Below are positions 11,801 to 23,795 of a stretch of DNA of 64,000 nt, piece by piece. Source of the DNA: Numida meleagris. Lineage: Eukaryota; Chordata; Aves; Galliformes; Numididae. The stretch is taken from positions 3,905,814 through 3,969,813 of the forward strand of contig NC_034420.1 in NCBI RefSeq assembly GCF_002078875.1, in the 5' to 3' direction. The position numbers and the translations under genes were made by a program. Within the stretch, counting starts at the first letter, position 1; each line of letters begins with the position of its first letter. The notes beneath the pieces were generated by a model. It searched no databases, was not told the origin of the DNA, and worked only from the letters and a program-made list of their open reading frames with translations.

Positions 11801-14800
11801 AATTCTTACAATCATTTTTGTTTTGTCTGTATCTGCCCGTTATGACTTAAAGATCCAATGAGACTTTCTTGCCTTGAGTCACTGAAGGCTCCCATTTTTA
11901 GTAAGAACAGGAGAAAAGAACAACAAAGTCTTCTGACCAGTAGAATTTGACTAAGTTTTGTTTTCTAAAGCAGCTCTGGGCTTTAGGTGGAAGGGAAATG
12001 TATCTATGAGCAGATTGTGTTGTCTCTGTGGTAGCTTATTGTCACTTCAAGAGCTGGCAGGATTCTTGATTGCTGTGTGACACAGTATGAAATAGATTTC
12101 GCAGAGGGCTGCTCAAGTATTCAGCTGTGTACGTTTTTTTCCCTTCAATATATTTGTATTTTTCAGTGTATTGTGTATTTAAAAAGTGATGAAAGTTCCA
12201 CCTGCTGTACAAACATAGACTGTTTCTGATAAGGATCAAAGCATACACATGCCTATGAGCATCACATCACCAAAGCTTTTTATCTTCTAATTTTTAGCAA
12301 TAAAAATCTTAGAAATACAGTTCCTATTAGAAGTACTAAGAATTAAACCAGTCTTCTTGCTCCCTCTTGCATTGAGGCATACCTCGTATTTATCTGACTT
12401 TAATTGCTTCAGTTCCAGATAGTGCTGTACAAGTAAAAAGCACCTGGACTAATAGGACGAGGCCATTGAACCATCTGCCAGCACAGTTCTCTTCTTTTTG
12501 GATGCTGCCTCTTTTTAACCCAACCCAAATCAAAGTCAGCCTTTGCTGTCCATACGAATCTAGAGCTTTCATGTTTCGGGCTGGTGTCGTATCTCTTGTG
12601 GTATCCTCTCTTGCTAGATAGCAGTGCAGCAGAGTACATATTGCTGTTTGTTCACTCATTTTTTTCAAAGGTATTTGATAAACCCACTTACTAGGGATTG
12701 CACTTTTCCCCCTAGTTCCTGACATGTTTTTTCCAGTCTCTGTATTTATACATATTGATGCCTCCTGGTTTGCCTGTCAACGTTGGAACAGAATTCCTAT
12801 ACTTGTGATCACCTGAAATGTCATTCTCTTTTTTTCTGTGTTGTTTCATCCTTAGAAGTGTAGAATTGCAGTGGACAGTGTTTTCCCAGCCAGGAGAAAA
12901 CAAGCTGCACATCCAGGCTTTTTGCCCAGGGGCATGTTTCCTGCCCCTTGTTCCCCCTAGGCTCTCCAGTTCTCTGCTGCTATATGTTAACACTTAAGCT
13001 CTAGGAGCTCTCAGAATGAAAGGTGCAGTGTATTGTTGCACCTCAACCAGTGTTAAGAAGTCAAGAAAGGCAAGTGAATTTCATCCAGCTCTTACATAAG
13101 TAATTTATCTGATTGAAACACTCCATTGTTCCCATAATTTGCAAATCATTCCAATGACAGCTTTGCAAATTCCTTCCGATTATAGTAAGCAAATAGCCGT
13201 CTACTGACTATGTAGGTGTACTGCTGTCCCTAGCATTCTGTTTGATGAAAAGCAGTGATATGCACCTGTTCATCTGCTTTGCTGCAGTGCTGCAGTGGCA
13301 CATGCACAGGGAATCACAAATTGGCCTGCCCCTAGCATGCTGCTCTCCAGCAGCTCCTCCTGCAGCAGGCACCAAACGCTGACGGCTCAGTGGTTTGTGC
13401 TGGAGCTGACAGTGGTTGGTGGGCTCTGGCAATCCTGCACAGGATGCACGGGAAAACTGAGGCCAAGCTCCAGCACTTTTCCTCAATGGGGCTTTGGCTT
13501 GAGCATGAGTGGGAAGAATATGAATCACTTCTGATCTGGACAACTGGAAGATTAACAGCACTCAGATTTTACTTTTTTACATATATATGTATTTTTAAAT
13601 CAGTTAAAATGTGTGTGGTTTGGTTTTCTGGTTGTTTTTTTGGGGGGAAGGGAGTCTTGTTGTTGTTTATTTGTTTTCTGAAAAGGCACAAAACATCTGC
13701 AAAATCATCTTCAGAGTCTGAATATGGCAAAACTGAGGATACGTTGTGCATAAGAATAATTGTGTTTGAATGGAACATTGTTTAACAGCAACAAATCACC
13801 TGCAGATTAAATCTTGTATTTAATTCATAATTATGAACACGAATTCTTCACTGTTCACTGTAACTGAGTGTATCTGAGCTTTGTTTTGCATGACATTTTT
13901 ATGAAGCTAAAGTCATTGGAACCCAACGTGACTGCTGTGACGAGTAGTACGGAGCTAGGAGAAGGAGTGGCACGTCACAGATACATCCACATCACTTGGG
14001 CATGCAATGATACAACCATTTTAAGTTCCCTATGTGTGGAATACAGAGCAATATAGATTCCTCATTTGAGATCTGAATTGTCTTCTGCTGGTGTCTGCCC
14101 TAGCTATGACAGAAGCTGAGCAGTTACTTCTGTAGCTCAGGTGCCTCAGGCTGAAGGTGTGGCACAGCTTGTGCTCTTCTCTCCCTTACAGGTGGTCCCT
14201 TCTGGGGGGTTTGGTTAGCAGGAGGTGGGGCCGAAATCACGCTCCCCTTGCACGTGCTGAGATTAAGTTGAGTGACACTCATCAGAGATGCTAAATGTAG
14301 CACTTTTTTGTCACTTGAATACAGTAAACAAAATAACTGGGGAGACACTGCCATGAATAGAGCTAGTCTGCTACAACCACTGCAAGAATGTTTGAGCTTG
14401 CAAACAGACAGTAAGTTTTCCTCTGACTGTTTGGAGACTACAGCGGTGTCCTAAAGTATTATAACTTGATGGGACAGTTAGAAATCGGGAATTTCTTTTT
14501 GCAATACTATTTACTGTGCATAACACACAATAGTGTGCTTCCCTGATCTCTACTCCATTTGCCAAAAAAAAAAATGAAAGAATGAAAAAGAAGAAGGAGC
14601 TATGTTCCTGCTTTTTTTTTGCAATAGTCTGCAACTTGCTGAAAGGCCAGAATATACTTGTGGAGCATTTCGCCTCTCTTGTCTTTTGGGGATGTAAATT
14701 AGGGTTTTGGCAGGCCATTCTTTGTGTGCTGGTACCTCTAGCTCATTGCCATTGCTGATGAGCTCGGGCAGCTACTGAGAGCAGTGCACAATTAGTGCAG

Positions 14801-16614
14801 CAGCGGAATAGAGACTTTCTTGAAATGTCCTCTAGGGGTTTCTCAGGAAGGCATTTGCAGGGCTCTGAGCACAGTTGTTTCCAGTAGGATTGAGAGGGTT
14901 CATTGATGCTGAAGTTACTGAGTTCATTAAAGATATTCTACTTAATGCTGAAAATCTGCATATAATATACAAGTCTTTGGAAGGTGCGAACTATTACTTC
15001 CCATTGCTTAGCACAATACCATGGATGAATTTACTTGAAGAATGCCAGAATTGCTGCATTATTAAACAGGTGTAGGAATGAGGATATGAAACTTTGAACC
15101 CTCCTTGGCTGGAGACTTGCAAAATTACTAGCAGAAATGCCAGTCGTATGACTAATTTCTAAATAAACGGGGTATGACTTCCAGGGTTATGGATATTTTG
15201 AACAAATCATAGAAGCAAGTTAAAAATAATGTCCATTGTGCCATTCTGGGTGGTTAAAAAAAAAATAATAATCCAACTTCAGTATCATTTAGGGCTGTGT
15301 CTACTTTGGCAGCTTGTGGGGAATTAAGGTTTATCGTTAGGTTCCCCCAAAAGCTGCTAGACTTTCAGCGCCGTTAAGGAAAGAAACCCACATTTACGGT
15401 GGCTAAGTTAACACTGTACTTAGTTTCTGCAGTTTGCAAGTAATTGTGTGTTGTTCTCTGCAATAATGCTGGTTCACAGCAAAATGTACAAAATGAAGCA
15501 GAGCCCCTTGCTCTATTATCTGTCATCTCAGCCCAAGTACTCACATTGTTCTCTCTGTAGGCAATGAATAATCTGCTTGATGCTGACTTTGTGCTTTGGG
15601 CAACACAAACCCCTTACTAAGGAAAGTGGCGTTTTATGTTTTTAAGGCACAAGTGCTGACCTTCATTGAAGTCCAGCAAAACGTTCTGAGCAGTTGCAAA
15701 GGACAGGCACTTCCTCTCATTCATGAAGCCTGCAAGAACATTTGAGATGTGACTTTCAAAAGCACTCTTCACTGGCATGACACTGCAGACATTAAAGCCA
15801 ATGGGAGTTTTATTTCAGAGGGAGCAGTCAAGCCAAAATGGAATGCCCTACTTTATATGTCAAAACTGCAGGAATTAGTTATAGTAAACAAAGCCATTCA
15901 AAATAATCAGGGATGTAGAAAGGAAAATGCAAGTTTTATGCCAAGAAACGAAGTAACAAAATACTCCTGTTTGCCTTAATATGTCTTCAGTGGCATGTGT
16001 GTACCACCTTCTCTGCCATGTTACAAAGTACAGCTCCCCAAAAAAAGCAAGGCAAAGCAGTGGTGATTACAGATGGTCAGTGTAAGTGGCACTGGCATGA
16101 GAGGCTGCGGGGAGCTGGGAGTGGCTCATAGGTAGCCTGGGGAAGGTTTGCTGCCAGAGGTTCACCATCAACTCAGAATCTATTGTTACTGATGCAAGCT
16201 GGGGTATTTCTAGGGTTGGATTTAAATAAATGGGGAAAACTGAAATGGAATTTGCACTGGGAGGAGGCACTATGAGTATGTAAGTAGCTAATAAAGAGCA
16301 GCACGGCTCAGTCCTTCATATGCAGTGGAAGATGCACATCATTCCTGGAGAGAGCTACCTGCAGTGCTTTGGTAGTAGTTTCTGTCGTACTAGTTCTGTC
16401 TCTGAATTTGCCCGGGCTCTGTTCTTGTACACTAACCCCAATTGTGCTCCAGGGTGTTCTGCAGTTGTAGCATAAAGGATGACCTCTTGTATCCAGCACC
16501 TTTTTGCATGGGTGAAGTGGAGAGCAGCTCTCAGTGAACCTTCAGCTTGTGCTTCTCCATGCTGCTTCCTCTCAACGCTCTTCTCTCTTTGGCGCTGCCT
16601 AACTCTGACTCTGG

Positions 16615-16715
16615 CTGTCCATGGGGTTTTCCTTTGTGCTTGATCTAACCATGTGGTAGAACAATACAAATTGAACATGGTTCTGTCAAGCACCATGGAA
16701 GGCTGCATACTCCCT
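16615..16715 (+). ncRNA. MIR218-2: Intronic microRNA precursor miR-218-2
   Basis: The mature 5p sequence lies at 16634-16654 with seed TGTGCTT, and reads ttgtgcttgatctaacca and then tgt, identical to vertebrate miR-218. The 3p arm lies at 16676-16697 (catggttctgtcaagcacca, then tg) and pairs with it across a loop of about 21 bases (gtggtagaacaatacaaatt). The lower stem continues with GTTTTCC at 16626-16632 against GGAAGGC at 16697-16703, using two G-U pairs. The hairpin is in the sense orientation inside SLIT3, so it can be processed from the host transcript. In the family, miR-218 targets Robo receptors and is enriched in motor neurons; these roles are established knowledge, not visible here. 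The precursor limits are approximate. Confidence 0.97.
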
Positions 16716-18780
16716 GCCGCATGGCATGCTGGGATACTTCTGCTGTTTTCAGAAGCATCAAAAGGTGAGAGATTCCCCTTTTCTCACAGGAAAAGTGAAA
16801 AAGATGATGCGTGTTGCTTAACCAGACTCCAGGCACCTGGGGGACTGCTGGGGGGATCCCTGGTGACAATTGGGTCCGACTTTCCAAAGGGCTTGCATGC
16901 AGAATAACCGTTTCCAAGTAATTAATCTGTTCTTAGAAGGCAAAAGTTAGGCATCTTGTTGGTGGATGTGATTCAAGGGTGGCTCCAGTCATACCTACAG
17001 AGATGAAAACTCTTTTTTGTCTGCTTACCTTATGAATAATGTAAACTGCATCTCTCTATCTGAGCTGTCCTGTGAGTCCTTCTGCTTGAGGGACGTTTTG
17101 GATGCCGTGTTGTGTAATGAGATGTCTGATGCTTAACGTAACCTTGGACCTGATTTGAGCAATCTCAGTGTGCTGGCATTACATTATGAAGAAGTATGCT
17201 GCAAAAGAACCTTAGAAGACTCTGCAAAGCGTTGTCTTTTATCGTGAAATGACATGGGTTATGTGGCCTGCATGAAAGCAGTTATCCAATAGTCACACAG
17301 CACAAAGCTGAGTCAACATGCTCTAATGAGCCTTTTTGGATCAGCCAGCATAGGTAAGACCTTTAATGTACTTCTTCCTAACCTTCCTCCCAGAGCTTAT
17401 TACACCCATTTCGTAAAGTACTTTGAGGGCCTTGTGTGGAAGTTTTCTTGTATGGAAATGCTGCCTCATCTCACAGAGCTGCTGCATATCTGTTGTGGAG
17501 CCATCAGAAGGAGGGTGTGTGTGGTTCTTAGATTTTCTCTGTAATTACAGATAAGAATTAATGCTGTGGATGGGAAATGATGTAAAACAGTGTACACACA
17601 TCCTGCTTTTTTTCCTGAAAATATATGAGAATTGTGATCAAGTGGTTAAGTAAAGAAGTAAGAGTCAGGATTCCTGGGGTTTTGGCCAAGTATTAGACCC
17701 GTGATGTCCGTGATCTTATTTTTTGCCAAATTTCAGACAGTTGGATCCATGTTTTATAGAAGGAAACCATCAGGTCAGTCGTCACTCCTCTGAAAAAAAA
17801 ATAGCTTGATTTTTTCCAGAACGGATCATCCAGCACTCCTTTTGAGTCCTTCTGGAATTGTTCATTTTTAAAAACTGAAATCAGGTTTCCTAAGCAATTG
17901 CTTACAACGGGAGAAAAAGCTATTTGTCTGTGCTGCTTAATTTTTCTGTGTGAGCACTAGAAGGGCACCTAAAATATGTGAGCACTTGGAAATGTAGTGT
18001 TTCTTTGTCACAGTACTGCTCTTCTATAAAATGGCATTTGGTTTTGCTCGGTGATACTGTATGAGTTACAATGCGCTGATACCTGGTAGTGGTGTCACAT
18101 AGATTGTGAAATGAAAACGTTATCAGTGTAACTATCAATTCAGATAAACACCGTTACCCTCAATAAAATACATGCCTTGCTCTTGCTTCGGCTCCTCATA
18201 ATACTCATATTAAAAATATTTTTTGGTTTTGGAAATTACTGAAAACTCCTGATCATGTTTTCCATTCAGCCAGGCTTTGCAGAGTTCTCATCTACAATGC
18301 ACGTGTGCTTTCAAGTGTGATAAAATGACCAAATGCTGGTCTGGAATAGTCAAATAAAGTCAAGTGCGTTCTCGGTGCACATCCTGCATCTCTTTTCCGT
18401 GGCTTTCCACCGGTGATTTTAGGAAATACAAAAAGTACTACGTGCATGTGATGTTTGATTGTGCTTCCTGAATCCTGTCACATCCACTCAGAGCCCTGTA
18501 GTAATACAGCAATAAAGACAGGAATGGGTTATGTACCTAACTAGTTCTGCAAGCAGATGGCTCAATTTCGCGTTAGTATCCCAGATGGGAATACCTTAAT
18601 AGAGCAGCCACCTGTCAAAGTGACCTGAAGGCTCAGGTCAAATAGTAAATTTTATTTAGTCGTTGGCAGGTGATTCCTGCTTTCTCATGGCCTAATGGGT
18701 GACTAAGTACTTGCTGAGCATATATGTGTCATTGGTTACTTCTGGTTATGCCTACCTGGGTAACTCTCATTTGAACCTTT

Positions 18781-18830
18781 ATTTTATAAATATTTTTATA
18801 AATTTAAATAAAATAAAATATATTAAGGAA
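18781..18830. repeat. AT-rich low-complexity tract
   Basis: A run of ttttataaatatttttataa type sequence grades into aaataaaataaaatatatta and then a ggaaggaagga stretch. It is a compositional feature with no other pattern that I recognise. Confidence 0.8.
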
Positions 18831-21094
18831 GGAAGGAAAATATGAAGGTCCCTTCCTCTCCTGCTGAGTAGATAGGGCTTTCCCCTGCTGAAAGTGTGGA
18901 GGCAGAGGACTGGTGGCCACGTGACAACAGCTTCCCATGGCTGATGCAGGCTGGAAAGTTATAGATCATCAGGAGTGTGAGTCTGCTAAGTCAAAATGTG
19001 GTAAATATTCTCTATTTACTCTGCCAAAAGCTTCAGAAAAAAGAAAAAAAAAAACCACAACAAAACCCAGCTATCATCCTCTGATATTACATACACCCTT
19101 TTCTCCTTCACAAAGCGTCCCCCTTACTTTCTCTTCCTTCTTTATTTCCTTTAGGAATATTAATCCTTTATCTGTAAGTTGACAAAAACATATACTTAAT
19201 AAAATCTTACCCTGTGTAACTTCATGATGGTTGTGATTATTCATTCAAAGAATGCTTTTACATTGAAGGTTAGAATTGCTTCTTCAAGAGTTAATTTGAG
19301 GACTTCCAAGACACTTTCTGATCACTGAAAAATATTGCTGTTTTTTTCAATGTGTACTATAACTGTAGCAGTTTTAATAAACTCTGATCCTTGTAGCTGC
19401 TTATCACTGGCATGGTTTTGAGGAATCATAAGCAACCAAAACTACTCCTTTATAAGCCTAAGCAAATATAGCTGGTTTTGGAATCAAGAAATTGTACATT
19501 CGTCACTTGACATTTTATCCTGGCTGCCAAGCCTGGAATTTTTAGGACTGGAAATCAGATGTGGGTTTTTTTTCTCCAAAAGATAGAATTTAAATGGCGG
19601 TCATAAGAAGAAATGTTAAGTATTTTAGAAATACTTCAGAATGCGCAGTGCTCCTCATATATTAAGTGCTGTGCCATCAGGCTAAAAAAACACTAGTCAA
19701 GTCTCACTATAGACGTATAATTTACAAGAACCATGATAACCTGCAGGTATTTAGCACCACAAAAGTGGTAGTGTACAAAGCTGCATGTAATGTTTATCAT
19801 AATCCAGCTTGGAATTACAAAACCAAACCCACGTGTGTCGGCAGAATCAAAATGTTAGATTGCCTGCAGAACTGCTTGCTTTCAGTGCATCACCCTGTGC
19901 AGGTAATGTGTAACAGAAGTTAAAATAATAGGGGTTTTAGGTGATTCCTTTCTTCTTCTTCTAAAAAAATAGTATACAGTGATAAAATGAGCACTGGTGT
20001 ATTATCAGTCTGGAAGAGGGAAGCAGCTAAAGAATGTCGTCAAGTCTCTAAAACAAAATTTCAGCTCAATTTTCTACTGATGTTTTATGGTTCTTTACAA
20101 AATCTGAACTTGCTCAAATCTTTCCCGAGAAAGCCTTGAAATTGGCTTTTAGGACTCTGGAAAGTTAAAACTATTTCTTGTAGTTATGATCACTGGACAT
20201 TACACAGAATTCGTGAGACAATTCTGGAGTTTCCATTGTGCAATATGAAGTGAGTGGGCAGGTATTGCATGGCGGGGTCTGTCTTGATTGCATACACATT
20301 TATTAATGCTGCTGGTTCCTTGAAACACAGAGATCAAGTTTCAAACCTGCTGTTATTAAAAGAGAAAAACCAAACCAGAAAAGGACAGATTAGTTCACTG
20401 AGCCTAATTGGAAAAGCATTTCATTAGAATGGGTCAAAAAACCTAGTCAAAGAGGTCTGGCAATCACGGTATAATGGCACATGAGGGAGTGCTTCTCACT
20501 AAGTATGGTCTACCCGTTTCTTAATTAAAATGAAAATGATTTAAAGTGCTATTACTTTCTTATGCTGTTTGTTTTATGTAGTTAATAAAGGTTTCTAACT
20601 GTTGGAAAATTGACAAGGTACTCTTATACAAGGTTGCTCTCTAAGACAGCTCTAATAGCTGATGCTTGAATTTTTTTTTTTTAATGACTTCATTAAAAAA
20701 TTTTTGTCATTTGAATGCATCAAAATATCTCCTGCTTTCATGAGATCCCTTTTCCTACTTGCTGGAATAAGTGCAAAATCTGAAAAGGTAACTTTGCTGG
20801 AGCTTCCTTGAAGCAGACCCCAGTAGCTAGCTAGACATTTAAAGAAAGATGCCTTAACAGGTATGCTGGTTAGATAGACAAGGAGTTAATTTGTCAAGGG
20901 AAGAATGAAAAAACAGAGGCTAGTCTTGGAGAGTCATTTGAAAAATTGTTGAAAAAAACTTTTTGCAAGTATTAAAATTGGGTACAGGAGCTTGTAGCTG
21001 AAAGGAGGCAGTGTTGAAAGCCGGTTCCATAACGTCTCTGATTGCTGCAGTTATCATGAGCTGTTTGTTGGAATATATTTTCCCTTTATTGCAG

Positions 21095-21245
21095 GGTCAG
21101 AGGATTACAGAAGTAAATTCACTGGGAAGTGTTTCATGGATCTTGTCTGTCCTGAGAAGTGTCGCTGTGAGGGAACAGTTGTGGACTGCTCCAACCAAAA
21201 ACTCACCCGATTACCCAGCCACCTTCCGGAATATACCACTGATCT
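21095..21245 (+). CDS. SLIT3: SLIT3 exon: D2-D3 linker and D3 N-terminal cap (LRRNT3)
   Basis: This 151-base exon begins after tttattgcag with two bases completing a Gly codon and ends GAT CT before gtaagt. The peptide runs [20 protein letters not shown], then [16 protein letters not shown] and [13 protein letters not shown]. The cluster CPEKCRC...DC is the LRRNT cysteine cap of the third LRR domain, preceded by the linker Cys in [14 protein letters not shown] is typical of SLIT3; SLIT2 has CFADLACPEKC. SLIT2 carries a small alternatively spliced exon just before this position. No comparable exon was noticed here, and the direct junction from 8446 keeps the frame. Confidence 0.97.
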
Positions 21246-22127
21246 GTAAGTGCTGCCCCTCCAAGATGTGCTCAGTCAGGCACGTTGGGTTTCCTAGATT
21301 TTAAAGGCTGTATAAGGGACTCACCAAATCAAGGCACCTTCTGCCTTGATCCCAACGTGAAATGGGGTAGGTTAATTTAACTCTCACGCTAAATGTAGAC
21401 ATGAGACAGGAGCCGTGGCCCTGTGCATCAGCTGCCTCTCCATGTCGTCTTTACACACTGCTTTGTCACATGGCTCACACGAGCTATTTTCATGGTTCCT
21501 CTTCCTTTGACCTTTGACACCTTTGCATTGATCATAATTGTCTTTTTCTAACATAATTGTCTTTTTTTGTTCTTAAGACACGATATGTGAACTCCCACTT
21601 ACTGTTGTTCTGAGGTTAAGATAGAAGAATATAGGAGAGTGACATCCAGAAACACAGAAAAGTCTCTGTAGAAAAAGTGAGCTATATCAGAGAAAGAATT
21701 TACATCCCAAGCCCGCCAGGATGGCAGCTTTTGCATTATTTTAGAAGATCAGTGGAATTTTATGGGAAAGAACTCAGTATCAAATTGCTTCCATTTACGT
21801 GGACCGGATCTCCAACTGCATGTCTCCTTTACAGGATGCATGAGGGAGGTTTAGTCATGCAAACAAAGCCTTGTGATGGTTAAGATTAATGATCTCTTAT
21901 TGTGTGTATTGAAAGAAGGCATTCTCACACTGTCCTTCGGTATCACACTCCTAAAGGCATCCTAAGCTTTTATAACTTTTTTCACTCTGGGAGTCTGAGA
22001 CACATGGCAGATTGTATCTTGTTTGCAAAGGTCATAATTCTCTCTGTGTGACAGTCCTGTATGTCACAGAGATATATCTAAAGAGATCTGTGAAGCATTA
22101 AATGTCTTTCTGTTTTTTTCCCATCAG
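21246..22127 (+). other. SLIT3: SLIT3 intron
   Basis: This 0.88-kb intron has donor gtaagt and acceptor ttttttcccatcag. It contains a 19-bp tandem duplication at 21533-21571 and no other feature that I recognise. Confidence 0.95.
21533..21571. repeat. 19-bp tandem duplication
   Basis: Two adjacent copies share cataattgtcttttt, at 21533-21551 and 21552-21571, differing only at their 3' ends. Confidence 0.75.
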
Positions 22128-22202
22128 GCGTTTGAATGACAATGATATTTCTGTGTTGGAAGCTATTGGACTCTTCAAGAAATTGCCCAACCTCAGAAAA
22201 AT
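22128..22202 (+). CDS. SLIT3: SLIT3 exon: D3 first LRR
   Basis: This 75-base exon is phase 2 on both sides (CT+G in, AAA AT out before gtaagt). It encodes [20 protein letters not shown] and then NLRK, the first LRR of D3 and one codon longer than the standard 24-residue unit. LPNLRK agrees with SLIT3; SLIT2 reads LPQLRK. ATG-to-ILE and similar small changes (EAIGLF for EATGIF) are conservative. Confidence 0.95.
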
Positions 22203-23358
22203 GTAAGTTTAAGTTATTTGCTTGCTAGAATATGTGTTGTCTTGGACTGCAAGGAAGGAGGAAGGAATGAAGTTTTATAGTTTAGTACTGCATTAGCAGA
22301 ATTCATTATTTTTAATGTATGTTTAAGGAAACAGAGTGATTTACCTCTCAGATGGACCAGCCCAGTTAAACCACAGTGAGTAGTTCAGGAGTCAGTTTAA
22401 TAAGCAGAACCTGAAGTTTCTTGAGGAGGCAAAAGTCAGAATCAGCTGTTACCTGCTGTTTTTTTCCATAAGCATAATTTTTTCCATGGCAATTGAGGTC
22501 TCAGTCATCTGCCACTTATTATACAGAAATAAATTTTATTTTGTGGAAATGAAATGGTAGAATGTTGTGGTATGTGGCGTGTGGGCTTATCACATGCCTC
22601 CTTCTCTTTTCAGTGATACCACCAAACTGCTCTGCAGCATGAATGTATGAATGTCACTGAGTATCTTCCTCTGTTTGTCTGTAGTATTTAAGTCTTCTAG
22701 TGCCATCCTGCTCCTGAGAAGAACTCACTCTGTAAAAGCCAGCCAGACTGTTGTTACGAGCTGTAAAATACTCTGCAAGCTTCATTCCTGAAACAGCTTT
22801 GAGGTTCTCCCCCTAAACTATACTTTAAAACTCTATGTGCACCACCAACAGCCTGTAATATTCTAGGGAAAACTCTGCTCAGAACAAGTTGTTAGTATGT
22901 TAAAACAGAAAAATGAAAGACCAAGCAGAGCTTTTGCAGTTGGGCTGCACTCTGGTGGTTGTGTTTGCGGTAATTCGGCCGCGAACACCACGATGAAATG
23001 TTAAAATTAACCTGGAAGGTCTAGCAGGATGAATGGTTCTGTGAAGTCTGAATAGCACGTAGTTTGTTCTGTGTTGAAGTAAGAAGATCAACAGAAATAA
23101 TATTATTATAAACCTTAGCCATAAGCTAAGCAAAATCTGACTGAAAAGTGAACTGTGTGAACAATCTCACCTTGAGAGCTTCCTAAATCTGTTCATTTCC
23201 TATTCATAGCAACACATAAAGTAAACCTAGGCTTTCTGAAATTTTCTTTTGACCTCTTCCCTAAAATAAATGTCTGGAAATAGGATTAAAATTTATCACT
23301 ATGGTAAATCAGGGAGTCCCTAAGGAAACAATAGCCTCTAGAGTGACCAGATTGACTA

Positions 23359-23640
23359 CAGAATCATAGAACATAGAATAGCTCGGGTTGGAAGGGACCT
23401 TAAAGTGCCCATCCAGTTCCAACGCCCTGCCATGAGCAGGGACCCCTCCCACCAGCTCAGGCTGCCCAGGGCCCCGTCCAGCCTGGGCTTTAGCACCTCC
23501 AGGGATGGGGCATCCACAGCTCCTCTGGGCAGCATGTTCCAGGGCCTCTGAGTAAAGAATTTCCCCTTAAGATATAATGTAAATTTCCCTTCTTTTCCTT
23601 TAAAGCCGTTCCCCCTTGTCCTATCACTATCAGACTGTGC
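23359..23640 (-). mobile_element. CR1 LINE, 5'-truncated
   Basis: The + strand starts agaatcatagaacatagaat and continues gctcgggttggaagggacct, cagctcaggctgcccagggc, ctccagggatggggcatcca and cccccttgtcctatcactat. This is the reverse complement of the avian CR1 3' end in correct order, so the element is on the minus strand and truncated at about 280 bases. Its good match to the consensus suggests a relatively young copy. Open frames crossing it are CR1 3' region, not genes. Confidence 0.95.
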
Positions 23641-23763
23641 TCTCCTTTGGATACTGCCAGAGGCCATAGGTACCTTGGGAAATATTCAGGACTCATTTTC
23701 TTTTCCACTGTCTTTGAGTATTTCAAGAACAGTTCCTGAGAGAAGCTTAGCACTGTGAGAGGA

Positions 23764-23795
23764 TGGGGTTTTTCTGTAATGGGGTTTTGCTGTAA
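23764..23795. repeat. 16-bp tandem duplication
   Basis: Two adjacent units, tggggtttttctgtaa and tggggttttgctgtaa, differ at one base. Confidence 0.85.

Larger units (their letters stand above)
8447..21094 (+). other. SLIT3: SLIT3 intron hosting miR-218-2
   Basis: This is the largest complete intron in the window, 12.6 kb, with donor gtaatt and acceptor tttattgcag. Its one functional element that I can recognise is the miR-218 hairpin at 16615-16715, about 4.4 kb before the next exon. Otherwise I see a 14-base direct repeat (8764-8777 and 8795-8808), an AT-rich run at 18780-18830 and unclassified sequence. No convincing exon or transposon was found, although unrecognised old repeats are likely in a stretch this long. 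By family knowledge SLIT3 carries mir-218-2 in intron 14. Confidence 0.93.

Noticed and set aside
16355..16917. Several open frames on both strands around the miR-218 hairpin
   Set aside because: None resembles a protein; the conserved element here is the RNA hairpin, and the frames are incidental.
23356..23753. Overlapping minus-strand open frames of 103 and 87 codons
   Set aside because: They are explained by the CR1 3' region at 23359-23640, which is not the coding part of the element.
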